DNA from: JAYODZ01 sp965660195
GTDB taxonomy: Bacteria > Pseudomonadota > Alphaproteobacteria > RS24
Length of the DNA: 29,798 bases
NCBI GenBank assembly: GCA_965660195.1
Contig: CBFHZM010000018.1
Span: forward strand, 1 to 29,798
Direction: 5' to 3'
Made by a program: the position numbers and the translations under genes. Numbering within the stretch: position 1 is the stretch's first letter; each line of letters begins with the position of its first letter. The notes under the pieces are model-generated. The model saw only the letters and a program-made list of their open reading frames with translations. It was not told the origin of the DNA and searched no databases. This document shows positions 7,759 through 14,439 of the stretch, one piece after another.

Positions 7759-9543
7759 ATGACTGCTTATGAGTTTATCGATCACCAATTTGATGTGGTT
7801 GTTGTCGGAGCTGGCGGCTCGGGACTGCGGGCGGCACTTGGCTGTTCAGAACGAGGCCTGCGCACGGCCTGTATCTCTAAGGTTTTCCCGACCCGAAGCC
7901 ATACCGTTGCGGCTCAGGGCGGCATTTCAGCAGCGCTTGGCAATATGGGCGACGATGATTGGCGCTGGCATATGTATGACACGGTTAAAGGCTCTGATTG
8001 GCTCGGCGACCAAGATGCGATCGAATATCTGTGCCGCAACGCCGCCGAAGCTGTGTACGAGCTCGAGCATTTTGGCGTACCTTTCTCGCGTACCGAGGAT
8101 GGTAAAATTTACCAGCGCCCGTTTGGCGGCATGACGACCAATTTTGGCGAGGGCATTGCACAACGTACTTGCGCTGCGGCTGACCGTACCGGCCATGCGA
8201 TTTTGCACACGCTTTATGGACAATCGTTGCGCTATGACACCGAGTTTTTCATCGAATATTTTGCCCTCGACTTGATCATGGATAAGGGGCGCTGTGTCGG
8301 GGTTGTCGCCTTGAAAATGGATGATGGCACCTTGCACCGCTTCCAAGCCCAGCAAGTGATTTTGGCAACCGGTGGGTATGGTCGCGCCTATTTCTCTGCA
8401 ACATCGGCACACACTTGCACGGGTGATGGCTCGGCGATGGTGATTAGGGCTGGCTTGCCGCTGCAGGATATGGAGTTTGTTCAATTCCACCCAACTGGCA
8501 TTTATGGCGCGGGCTGCCTGATTACCGAGGGCGCGCGCGGCGAAGGCGGAATTTTGATTAACTCCGAAGGCGAGCGTTTTATGGAGCGCTATGCGCCGTC
8601 GGCCAAAGACCTGGCCTCACGTGATGTCGTCTCGCGGGCCATGACGATCGAAATCCGCGAAGGCCGCGGTGTTGGTGCCAATAAAGACCATATTTATCTG
8701 CACCTCGACCACATTGACCCAGATGTTTTGGCTGAGCGTCTGCCCGGAATTTCTGAAAGTGCCCGGATCTTCTCAGGGGTTGACGTGACGCGCGAGCCAA
8801 TCCCTGTCCTGCCGACCGTACATTATAATATGGGCGGTATTCCTACCAATTATCATGGCGAAGTGTTGAACCCGTCGGTTGATAATCCAGAACGCACCGT
8901 GCCTGGTCTATTCGCGATCGGCGAAGCGGCCTGCGTGTCGGTGCATGGGGCGAACCGTCTTGGCTCAAACTCGCTGATCGACTTGGTCGTGTTTGGGCGC
9001 GCTTCAGCTATTCGCGCTGCCGAAGTGACCGAAGCTGGCGCTGGCGGCCCTGCGCTTCCGGCCGATGCGGGTCAAAATGCCGTTGCGCGTTTGGATCATT
9101 ATCGCAACGCCAATGGCTCGACCATGACGGCCGAACTGCGGCTTGAAATGCAGCGCACGATGCAAGAAAACTGCGCCGTGTTCCGTACGGGAGACGTCTT
9201 GGAAGAAGGCTGCAAGCGGATGCAAAAAGTGGTTTCGGGTATGCCCGACATTAAAGTGACCGACCGCTCGTTGATCTGGAATAGTGATCTGATTGAAACG
9301 CTCGAGTTTGACAATTTGATTGTGCAGGCGATCGCAACCGTGGAGGGCGCCAACGCCCGTAAAGAAAGTCGCGGTGGACATGCCCGTGAAGATTATCCAG
9401 AGCGTGACGATGCCGAGTGGATGAAACATACGCTGGCTTGGGTCGACGATAAAGGGAAAGCCAAGATCGATTATCGAGGTGTTCATACCTTCACCCTCAG
9501 CAATGAGGTGTCTTATATCGAACCGAAGGCCCGCGTTTATTAA
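7759..9543 (+). CDS. sdhA: succinate dehydrogenase flavoprotein subunit
   Basis: Catalytic subunit of complex II: oxidises succinate to fumarate with covalently bound FAD on the cytoplasmic face. It has 594 residues, normal for alphaproteobacteria. The Rossmann motif VVVGAGGSGLRAAL is at about 14-27. The FAD-linking histidine is His48 in RSHTVAAQGG. The substrate-site segments QFHPTGIYGAGCLITEGARG, TVHYNMGGIPTNY and GANRLGSNSLIDLVVFG are all intact. The C-terminal helical domain ends SNEVSYIEPKARVY, as in related proteins. AAGGAG lies 6 bases ahead of the ATG. It is co-oriented with sdhC, sdhD and sdhB in a compact operon. Confidence 0.98.
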   Translation: MTAYEFIDHQFDVVVVGAGGSGLRAALGCSERGLRTACISKVFPTRSHTVAAQGGISAALGNMGDDDWRWHMYDTVKGSDWLGDQDAIEYLCRNAAEAVYELEHFGVPFSRTEDGKIYQRPFGGMTTNFGEGIAQRTCAAADRTGHAILHTLYGQSLRYDTEFFIEYFALDLIMDKGRCVGVVALKMDDGTLHRFQAQQVILATGGYGRAYFSATSAHTCTGDGSAMVIRAGLPLQDMEFVQFHPTGIYGAGCLITEGARGEGGILINSEGERFMERYAPSAKDLASRDVVSRAMTIEIREGRGVGANKDHIYLHLDHIDPDVLAERLPGISESARIFSGVDVTREPIPVLPTVHYNMGGIPTNYHGEVLNPSVDNPERTVPGLFAIGEAACVSVHGANRLGSNSLIDLVVFGRASAIRAAEVTEAGAGGPALPADAGQNAVARLDHYRNANGSTMTAELRLEMQRTMQENCAVFRTGDVLEEGCKRMQKVVSGMPDIKVTDRSLIWNSDLIETLEFDNLIVQAIATVEGANARKESRGGHAREDYPERDDAEWMKHTLAWVDDKGKAKIDYRGVHTFTLSNEVSYIEPKARVY

Positions 9544-9586
9544 GCCTTTATATTGATTTCAAAGACCGAGAATTGAGAGATAAAAC

Positions 9587-10366
9587 ATGGTTGAGATTGC
9601 ACTTCCAGCAAATTCTAAAGTCAAAACAGGTAAAACTTATCCAGCTCCATCTGGTGCGGAGAAGCCTCTGACGCTGAAAGTCTATCGCTGGGATCCTGAG
9701 GACGGCGAGAACCCCCGCGTCGACAGCTACACCATTGACGCGAAAGATTGCGGCCCGATGGTGCTCGATGCCTTGATCAAAATTAAAAATGAGGTCGACT
9801 CGACGCTGACTTTCCGGCGCTCGTGCCGCGAGGGCATTTGCGGCTCTTGCGCGATGAATATTGACGGCCAAAACACCTTGGCCTGCACCAAGGGTTTAGA
9901 TGAAATTAAGGGCGATGTTAAAATTTATCCATTGCCACATATGCCCGTGATTAAGGATTTGGTGCCAGATCTAACCAATCTCTATGCGCAATATGCATCG
10001 ATCGAGCCTTGGCTAAAAACCGACAGCCCGAAGCCCGAGAAAGAATGGCGCCAGTCGCGCGATGATCGTGATAAACTCGATGGGCTTTACGAGTGTATTT
10101 TATGTGCCTGCTGCTCAACATCGTGCCCGAGCTATTGGTGGAACTCCGATAAATATCTGGGTCCGGCTGTGTTGCTACAAGCCTATCGTTGGTTGGCGGA
10201 TAGTCGCGATGAGGCGCGCGGCGACCGTCTGGACGATTTGGAAGACCCGTTCCGTGTTTATCGCTGCCACACAATCATGAATTGCGCCAAAGCGTGTCCG
10301 AAGGGTCTGTCGCCCGCAAAAGCGATTTCGGAAATCAAAAAAATGATGGTGGAGCGCGAGGTCTAA
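9587..10366 (+). CDS. sdhB: succinate dehydrogenase iron-sulfur subunit
   Basis: Electron-transfer subunit of complex II that links the SdhA flavin to quinone. The 259-residue protein contains every cluster ligand. The [2Fe-2S] site is Cys80, Cys85, Cys88 and Cys100 (SCREGICGSC ... LAC). The [4Fe-4S] site is Cys170, Cys173, Cys176 and Cys237. The [3Fe-4S] site is Cys180, Cys227 and Cys233. The last two sets have exactly the E. coli spacing, offset by 21 residues. The offset reflects a longer N-terminus, typical of alphaproteobacterial and mitochondrial forms. GAGAGA precedes the ATG. It ends the sdh operon; no terminator hairpin is visible before arsC. Confidence 0.97.
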   Translation: MVEIALPANSKVKTGKTYPAPSGAEKPLTLKVYRWDPEDGENPRVDSYTIDAKDCGPMVLDALIKIKNEVDSTLTFRRSCREGICGSCAMNIDGQNTLACTKGLDEIKGDVKIYPLPHMPVIKDLVPDLTNLYAQYASIEPWLKTDSPKPEKEWRQSRDDRDKLDGLYECILCACCSTSCPSYWWNSDKYLGPAVLLQAYRWLADSRDEARGDRLDDLEDPFRVYRCHTIMNCAKACPKGLSPAKAISEIKKMMVEREV

Positions 10367-10399
10367 AAGCGTCTTCGCGTTAGGGTTTTCATAAAATTG

Positions 10400-10426
10400 T
10401 CACAGATTTGTCTTAAAGAGCTGTGA
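10400..10426. promoter_or_regulatory. inverted repeat overlapping the arsC start codon
   Basis: TCACAG at 10400-10405 and CTGTGA at 10421-10426 are perfect inverted copies separated by 15 bases. The right arm reaches the A of the arsC ATG (and covers an alternative GTG at 10423), while the weak AAAGAG Shine-Dalgarno sits in the loop. It could be an operator or an RNA hairpin masking the start. Six-base arms at a free spacing can occur by chance, so this is tentative. Confidence 0.25.
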
Positions 10427-10857
10427 TGAAAAATATTCTGTTTTTATGTACTGGCAATAGCTGCCGCTCGATTATGGCTGAGGCTTACTTTAACCATGCC
10501 GCGGCGGGGCAGTGGCGCGCGTATAGTGCTGGGAGTATGCCCACAGGCGAGGTTCACCCCATGGCACTAGCGACTTTGCGCGCCGCAGGTATCTTGTTTT
10601 CTGTGCCGCGATCAAAATCTTGGGACGAGTTTAACGCGGCAGACGCACCGATCATGGATCAAATCGTAACGGTCTGCGATAATGCGGCGAACGAAACCTG
10701 CCCAATCTGGCCAGGGCACCCAGCGACAGCGCATTGGCCATTTCCTGATCCGGCGCATTTTTCCGGTTCGGAGAGCGACCGCATGGATCATTTCCACAGC
10801 GTTTTTGTCATGATCCGTGATCGTATTGATCGATTTCTTCAGAACGGTATCGCGTAA
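10426..10857 (+). CDS. arsC: arsenate reductase, thioredoxin-coupled (low-molecular-weight phosphatase fold)
   Basis: Reduces arsenate to arsenite in the cytoplasm using a three-cysteine relay. The N-terminal phosphatase loop is CTGNSCR (Cys8 to Arg14). The second redox segment VCDNAANETCPIWPG supplies Cys84 and Cys92, corresponding to Cys82 and Cys89 of plasmid pI258 ArsC although one residue farther apart. FPDPA (Asp108) supplies the usual aspartate loop. These extra cysteines separate it from plain tyrosine phosphatases. Length is 143 residues from the ATG at 10426; a GTG three bases earlier is possible. The stop overlaps the ATG of the aquaporin gene by one base, so the two are coupled. 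No arsR regulator is adjacent. Confidence 0.85.
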   Translation: MKNILFLCTGNSCRSIMAEAYFNHAAAGQWRAYSAGSMPTGEVHPMALATLRAAGILFSVPRSKSWDEFNAADAPIMDQIVTVCDNAANETCPIWPGHPATAHWPFPDPAHFSGSESDRMDHFHSVFVMIRDRIDRFLQNGIA

Positions 10858-11522
10858 TGGGCGGACGCGTAGTGCTCGCTGAAATTCTTGGTACGGCTTT
10901 ACTGGTGGCGACAGTGGTTGGCTCTGGCATTATGGCGGCTGACCTTGCTAATGGTAATCTCGCGGTCGCGTTGCTTGGCAACACGCTGGCTACGGCGGCA
11001 ATTTTATATGTTTTAATTACGCTGATGGGACCTGTGTCGGGCGCCCATTTCAACCCTGCGGTCAGCTTAATGTTTTACCTCAGGGGCGATTTGCGCCTCG
11101 CTCACTTGGTGGTTTATTCGGTTTGCCAGTTTGCCGGTGGTCTGATCGGCGTGGCTATGGCGCATGCCATGTTTGATCAACCCCTCTTGCAAGCATCGAG
11201 TGTGATACGCGAGGGGTGGCACTTGAGTTTTTCCGAATGGGTCGCGAGCTTTGGTCTTGGGCTAACGATTTTAGGAGGGCTGCGCTACCGTCCCGACGCT
11301 ATTGCAATGTTGGTCGGGCTATATATCGCTGCTGGATACTGGTTTACCGCCTCGACAAGTTTCGCCAACCCGGCCGTGACATTAGCGCGAAGTTTTTCAG
11401 ATAGTTTCTCGGGCATTCGTCTCGCCGACGCCCCTTTATTCATACTGGCGCAATATATCGGCTTGGTGTTTTCGCTCCTCGTCGGGCGCTATCTTTTTTA
11501 CGGTCGCCCCGATAGCGAATGA
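10857..11522 (+). CDS. MIP-family channel (aquaglyceroporin), AqpS-like arsenite channel
   Basis: Six-helix major intrinsic protein of 221 residues with both pore asparagine motifs: HFNPAVS (NPA at 66-68) and SFANPAVTLARSFSDSF (NPA at 171-173). Hydrophobic segments are evident at about 5-26, 36-57, 82-104, 126-142, 147-168 and 193-213. Its start shares a base with the arsC stop. In Sinorhizobium meliloti the related AqpS sits in an ars operon and lets arsenite made by ArsC leave the cell down its gradient, replacing an ArsB pump; the coupling here suggests the same role. That function is inferred from context, since residues of the selectivity filter were not aligned. A general water or glycerol channel is the alternative. 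Confidence 0.85.
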   Translation: MGGRVVLAEILGTALLVATVVGSGIMAADLANGNLAVALLGNTLATAAILYVLITLMGPVSGAHFNPAVSLMFYLRGDLRLAHLVVYSVCQFAGGLIGVAMAHAMFDQPLLQASSVIREGWHLSFSEWVASFGLGLTILGGLRYRPDAIAMLVGLYIAAGYWFTASTSFANPAVTLARSFSDSFSGIRLADAPLFILAQYIGLVFSLLVGRYLFYGRPDSE

Positions 11523-11590
11523 TTAGATTTTTCTTCTCGCTTCATCGACAAGCGTGCTAGGCTCGCCGAGCATAAAAAAGGAAGAAAAAA

Positions 11591-11856
11591 ATGCCAATGA
11601 CTATGAATGATCTCTCAATGATCGATATGCATGCCAATTTCTTTGGCTGGATGTTGCTCATCAATATAATTTTTTGTTGATCGGGCATCTAAAGCTCAGC
11701 CTATTTCGGGCACAGGTTTTGCGCCTCGCAGTTAAGATTTATGGCGCCGATGGTGAGGCGCTGGTGGCAAACGGGCCACGCTTCATGATGCATTATTATA
11801 TATTGGTAATCATGTTTAATCTGGCACCTTATCTCGCTTTGCGGATTATGGCTTAG
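11591..11856 (+). pseudogene. DUF6868-like small membrane protein, interrupted by a one-base frameshift
   Basis: An ATG at 11591, preceded by AAGGA, opens a frame that starts MPMTMNDLSMIDMHANFFGW and stops at 11678-11680 after 29 codons. Immediately after, the +1 frame continues with LIGHLKLSLFRAQVLRLAVK and ends MFNLAPYLALRIMA at 11856. Adding one T to the six-T run at 11670-11675 joins the two into a single 88-residue protein. The joined sequence has an N-terminal FFGWMLLINI helix and a C-terminal hydrophobic helix ending NLVPYLALR-like, which I recognise as the DUF6868 family of about 80 residues. The function of that family is unknown to me. Both halves being intact argues for a homopolymer assembly error or a very recent mutation rather than an old pseudogene. 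Confidence 0.7.
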
Positions 11857-11867
11857 TGCACGCCGTT

Positions 11868-11895
11868 TTGCGCTGACGCCGATATGCTCTATAAG
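11868..11895 (+). promoter_or_regulatory. candidate promoter for zapE
   Basis: TTGCGC at 11868-11873, a 16-base spacer and TATAAG at 11890-11895 lie in the gap between the DUF6868-like gene and zapE. The match is fair, and the leader to the zapE ATG at 11969 would be about 65 bases. Confidence 0.3.
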
Positions 11896-11968
11896 GCATC
11901 CGCATAGAGAGTTTATGAGGCTTCGGCATGCGTTTTAAGCGTTTAGTCAAGATTGCAGAGTTGAACCT

Positions 11969-13099
11969 ATGACCGGTCAGCATCGTTCGCCTGCCGAGGC
12001 TTATGCTGACATGGTGGCCAGTGGCGTCATTGACTTTGATCCGGTGCAAGCCGAGACGGCGCAGCGCTTAAATGATCTGTGGCAAGCGCTAGAGCGCAAA
12101 TCTGCATGGCGCTGGTTGCGGCGGCCATCGCCCGTGCGCGGCATGTATATTTTTGGCGATGTCGGGCGCGGTAAGTCGATGCTGATGGATATGTTTTTTA
12201 ACAGCTTGTCGGACAAACATAAGCGCCGCGTGCATTTTCACGCCTTCATGCAGGATGTACATGAGCTGATTTTCGAATGGCGGCAAAAGCAAAAACAGGG
12301 TCGCGTCCAAAATGGTGATCCCATCCCGCCAGTCGCGGCGCAAATAGCTCGCATGGCACGAGTTTTGTGCTTCGACGAGTTTCAGGTCAAAGATATCGCC
12401 GACGCCTCGATTTTGGGTCGGCTCTTTTCTCACCTGCTCGCTGCCGGCATCACGGTGATCGCGACCTCGAACCGACATCCAGACGACTTATATCGCGGTG
12501 GTTTGCATCGTGATCGTTTTTTACCGTTCATTGATTTGGTCAAGCAAGAGATGGATGTCGTGCCCCTTGAGGCGGACAAGGACTATCGTCTCGACCGTTT
12601 GAGTGGCCATCCTGTATGGTTCTCGCCGATTGGTCCAGCCGCGCGCGCTGCTCTTGATGAGCGCTTCGCAAGTCTCACAGGACATGCCCCGCATAAGGCG
12701 TTTAAGTTGCAACTTAAGGGGCGTGTGTGGGTGATCCCTGAAACAGCGCAAGGTGTGGCGCGGTTGAGTTTCGATGCCCTCTGTGCCGAAAACCGGGGAG
12801 CGCAGGACTATTTGGCGCTGGCGCAGCAGTTTCACACGCTTATCGTTGATAACATCCCGATTTTATCACCGGCGAACCGGAATGAAGCTATTCGCTTCGT
12901 GACGCTGATCGACGCCTTATATGAATTCAAGGTGAAGCTTTTGGCCTCAGCCGATGCCGAGCCGGCGGCGCTCTACCTGCAAGGCGATAGCGTCTTCGAA
13001 TTTCAGCGAACAAGTTCACGGCTGATGGAAATGCGGGCGCAGGATTATTTGGCACTGCCACATATGCGGCCTGAAAAGCTGGCCGACAGTTCGGCGTAA
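11969..13099 (+). CDS. zapE: cell division protein ZapE / AFG1-family ATPase
   Basis: P-loop AAA-type ATPase of the AFG1/ZapE family (376 residues). Bacterial ZapE associates with the division ring; the mitochondrial homologue AFG1/LACE1 acts in inner-membrane protein quality control. The Walker A motif GDVGRGKS is at 63-70, followed by MLMDMFF. The Walker B motif CFDEFQVKDIADA starts at about 134. Other family landmarks are VHFHAFMQDVHE (88-99), ATSNRHPDDLYRGGLHRDRFLPFI and FDALCAENRGAQDYLALAQQF. The ATG at 11969 has no clear Shine-Dalgarno; it overlaps the stop of a 14-codon upstream frame (see findings). The position just upstream of mdh is common in alphaproteobacteria. Confidence 0.93.
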   Translation: MTGQHRSPAEAYADMVASGVIDFDPVQAETAQRLNDLWQALERKSAWRWLRRPSPVRGMYIFGDVGRGKSMLMDMFFNSLSDKHKRRVHFHAFMQDVHELIFEWRQKQKQGRVQNGDPIPPVAAQIARMARVLCFDEFQVKDIADASILGRLFSHLLAAGITVIATSNRHPDDLYRGGLHRDRFLPFIDLVKQEMDVVPLEADKDYRLDRLSGHPVWFSPIGPAARAALDERFASLTGHAPHKAFKLQLKGRVWVIPETAQGVARLSFDALCAENRGAQDYLALAQQFHTLIVDNIPILSPANRNEAIRFVTLIDALYEFKVKLLASADAEPAALYLQGDSVFEFQRTSSRLMEMRAQDYLALPHMRPEKLADSSA

Positions 13100-13228
13100 C
13101 AGATGCCGGGTTGTGTGCCCAACTGAGCTTGCTTGAGGCCGCTTGCGTCGGCCGCTTAAACGCGCTACTTGTCTGTGCAATTTGCTCCGAAAGGCAAAGC
13201 AACGCTCTAGAAAAAAGGATTTGATCGC

Positions 13229-14191
13229 ATGGCTCGCAAAAAAATAGCACTTATTGGTGGTGGCCAAATCGGCGGTACGCTCGCTCATCTGGCTGGTTTG
13301 AAAGAACTGGGTGACGTTGTCATTTTTGATATTGTCGATGGTATCCCGCAAGGTAAGGCTCTAGATATAGCCGAAAGTTCACCCGTTAGTGGCTTCGATG
13401 CCAAATTGAGTGGCACAAAAGCTTATTCTGGCATTAAAGGCTCTGATGTCGTTATCGTCACTGCCGGTGTGCCGCGTAAACCTGGTATGAGCCGAGATGA
13501 TTTGCTCGGTATTAACCTTAAAGTTATGAAGCAGGTTGGCGAGGGCATTAAAAAATATGCGCCCAACGCCTTTGTGATCTGTATTACCAACCCACTCGAT
13601 GCCATGGTTTGGGCCTTGCAAAAATTCTCGGGCTTGCCGAAGAACAAGGTCGTCGGCATGGCGGGTGTTTTGGACTCAGCGCGTTTCCGCTACTTCCTTG
13701 CTGAAGAGTTGAATGTGTCTGTTCGTGATGTGTCGGCCTTTGTTTTGGGTGGGCATGGCGATACGATGGTGCCGAGTGTGCGTTATTCGACGGTTGGCGG
13801 TATTCCGCTGCCGGATCTGGTCAAAATGAAAATGCTGAGCCAAAAACGGCTCGACGAAATTGTGCAGCGGACTCGTGACGGTGGTGCCGAAGTTGTCGCA
13901 CTTTTAAAAACGGGCTCGGCTTTTTACGCGCCGGCCGCTTCTGCCATTGAGATGGCCGAGAGCTATCTCAAAGATCAGCGACGCATTCTGCCCTGTGCCG
14001 CGCATTTGAATGGCGAATATGGGCGCAACAAGCTCTATGTCGGCGTGCCTGTTATTATCGGTGCCAAAGGGGTTGAGCAGATCATTGAAATCAAGTTGGA
14101 TGCCAAAGAGCGCTCCATGTTCAATCAGTCGGTCAAAGCCGTACAAGGCCTGATCAGCGCTTGCCAAAAAATTGATCCATCCTTGAAATAG
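13229..14191 (+). CDS. mdh: malate dehydrogenase (LDH-like type)
   Basis: NAD-dependent interconversion of malate and oxaloacetate in the TCA cycle. The 320-residue protein belongs to the LDH-like malate dehydrogenases. It has the dinucleotide motif IGGGQIGGTLAH at 9-20 and the NAD-selecting Asp34. Substrate arginines are Arg83 and Arg89 in VPRKPGMSRDDLL and Arg152 in LDSARFRYF, and the catalytic pair is Asp149 and His176 (GGHGDTMVP). An arginine at 83 rather than glutamine fits malate, not lactate, dehydrogenase. AAAAAAGGAT precedes the ATG. It ends 33 bases before a strong intrinsic terminator, so it is largely uncoupled from the downstream suc genes. Confidence 0.97.
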   Translation: MARKKIALIGGGQIGGTLAHLAGLKELGDVVIFDIVDGIPQGKALDIAESSPVSGFDAKLSGTKAYSGIKGSDVVIVTAGVPRKPGMSRDDLLGINLKVMKQVGEGIKKYAPNAFVICITNPLDAMVWALQKFSGLPKNKVVGMAGVLDSARFRYFLAEELNVSVRDVSAFVLGGHGDTMVPSVRYSTVGGIPLPDLVKMKMLSQKRLDEIVQRTRDGGAEVVALLKTGSAFYAPAASAIEMAESYLKDQRRILPCAAHLNGEYGRNKLYVGVPVIIGAKGVEQIIEIKLDAKERSMFNQSVKAVQGLISACQKIDPSLK

Positions 14192-14224
14192 AGCTTCAGG
14201 GATTAGACATTGAAGATAAGAAAG

Positions 14225-14249
14225 CGGGGCCCCAGGCCCCGTTTTTTTT
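14225..14249 (+). terminator. rho-independent terminator after mdh
   Basis: A perfect 7-base-pair GC stem, CGGGGCC (14225-14231) with GGCCCCG (14235-14241), a 3-base loop, and an uninterrupted run of eight Ts (14242-14249). It lies 33 bases after the mdh stop and 190 bases before sucC, so it should end the zapE/mdh transcript. Confidence 0.93.
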
Positions 14250-14294
14250 CTATTTTTATATCGGGCACGCGGTTGGCAGATATTTCGTATGCTT

Positions 14295-14316
14295 GGTCGC
14301 TGGATCCAGCGCGACC
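14295..14316. other. bulged hairpin / dyad upstream of sucC
   Basis: GGTCG at 14295-14299 pairs with CGACC at 14312-14316. Inside, CTG and CAG flank a GATC loop, with a two-base CG bulge on the 3' side. No T-run follows, so it is not a terminator. It lies between the mdh terminator and the candidate suc promoter, which fits an operator-like dyad better than a leader structure. Its function is unknown. Confidence 0.35.
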
Positions 14317-14352
14317 GATGATGGAAAACTTAAAAAAAGTTAAAAAGGCGAG

Positions 14353-14389
14353 TTTTCTTTGCTCGGTCAACGCGGTATAACCCGATAAT
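14353..14389 (+). promoter_or_regulatory. candidate promoter region of sucCD-sucAB-lpdA
   Basis: Two -10-like hexamers stand close together: TATAAC at 14376-14381, with TTTTCT at 14353-14358 (17-base spacer), and GATAAT at 14384-14389, with TTGCTC at 14359-14364 (19-base spacer). Neither pair is strong. An A-rich stretch (14325-14346) lies just upstream and could act as an UP element. A promoter is needed here because the terminator after mdh cuts readthrough. Confidence 0.35.
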
Positions 14390-14439
14390 CTTGGCGCAGT
14401 CAGCGTCGTTCCGACAGGTCTTTGGAGGGTAAAGGTCAT

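Noticed and set aside
13137..13198. Two small inverted repeats (GGCCG/CGGCC and TTTGC/GCAAA) between zapE and mdh, considered as terminator or RNA element
   Set aside because: Stems of five to six pairs without a T-run or conserved layout; no clear promoter or riboswitch could be tied to them.
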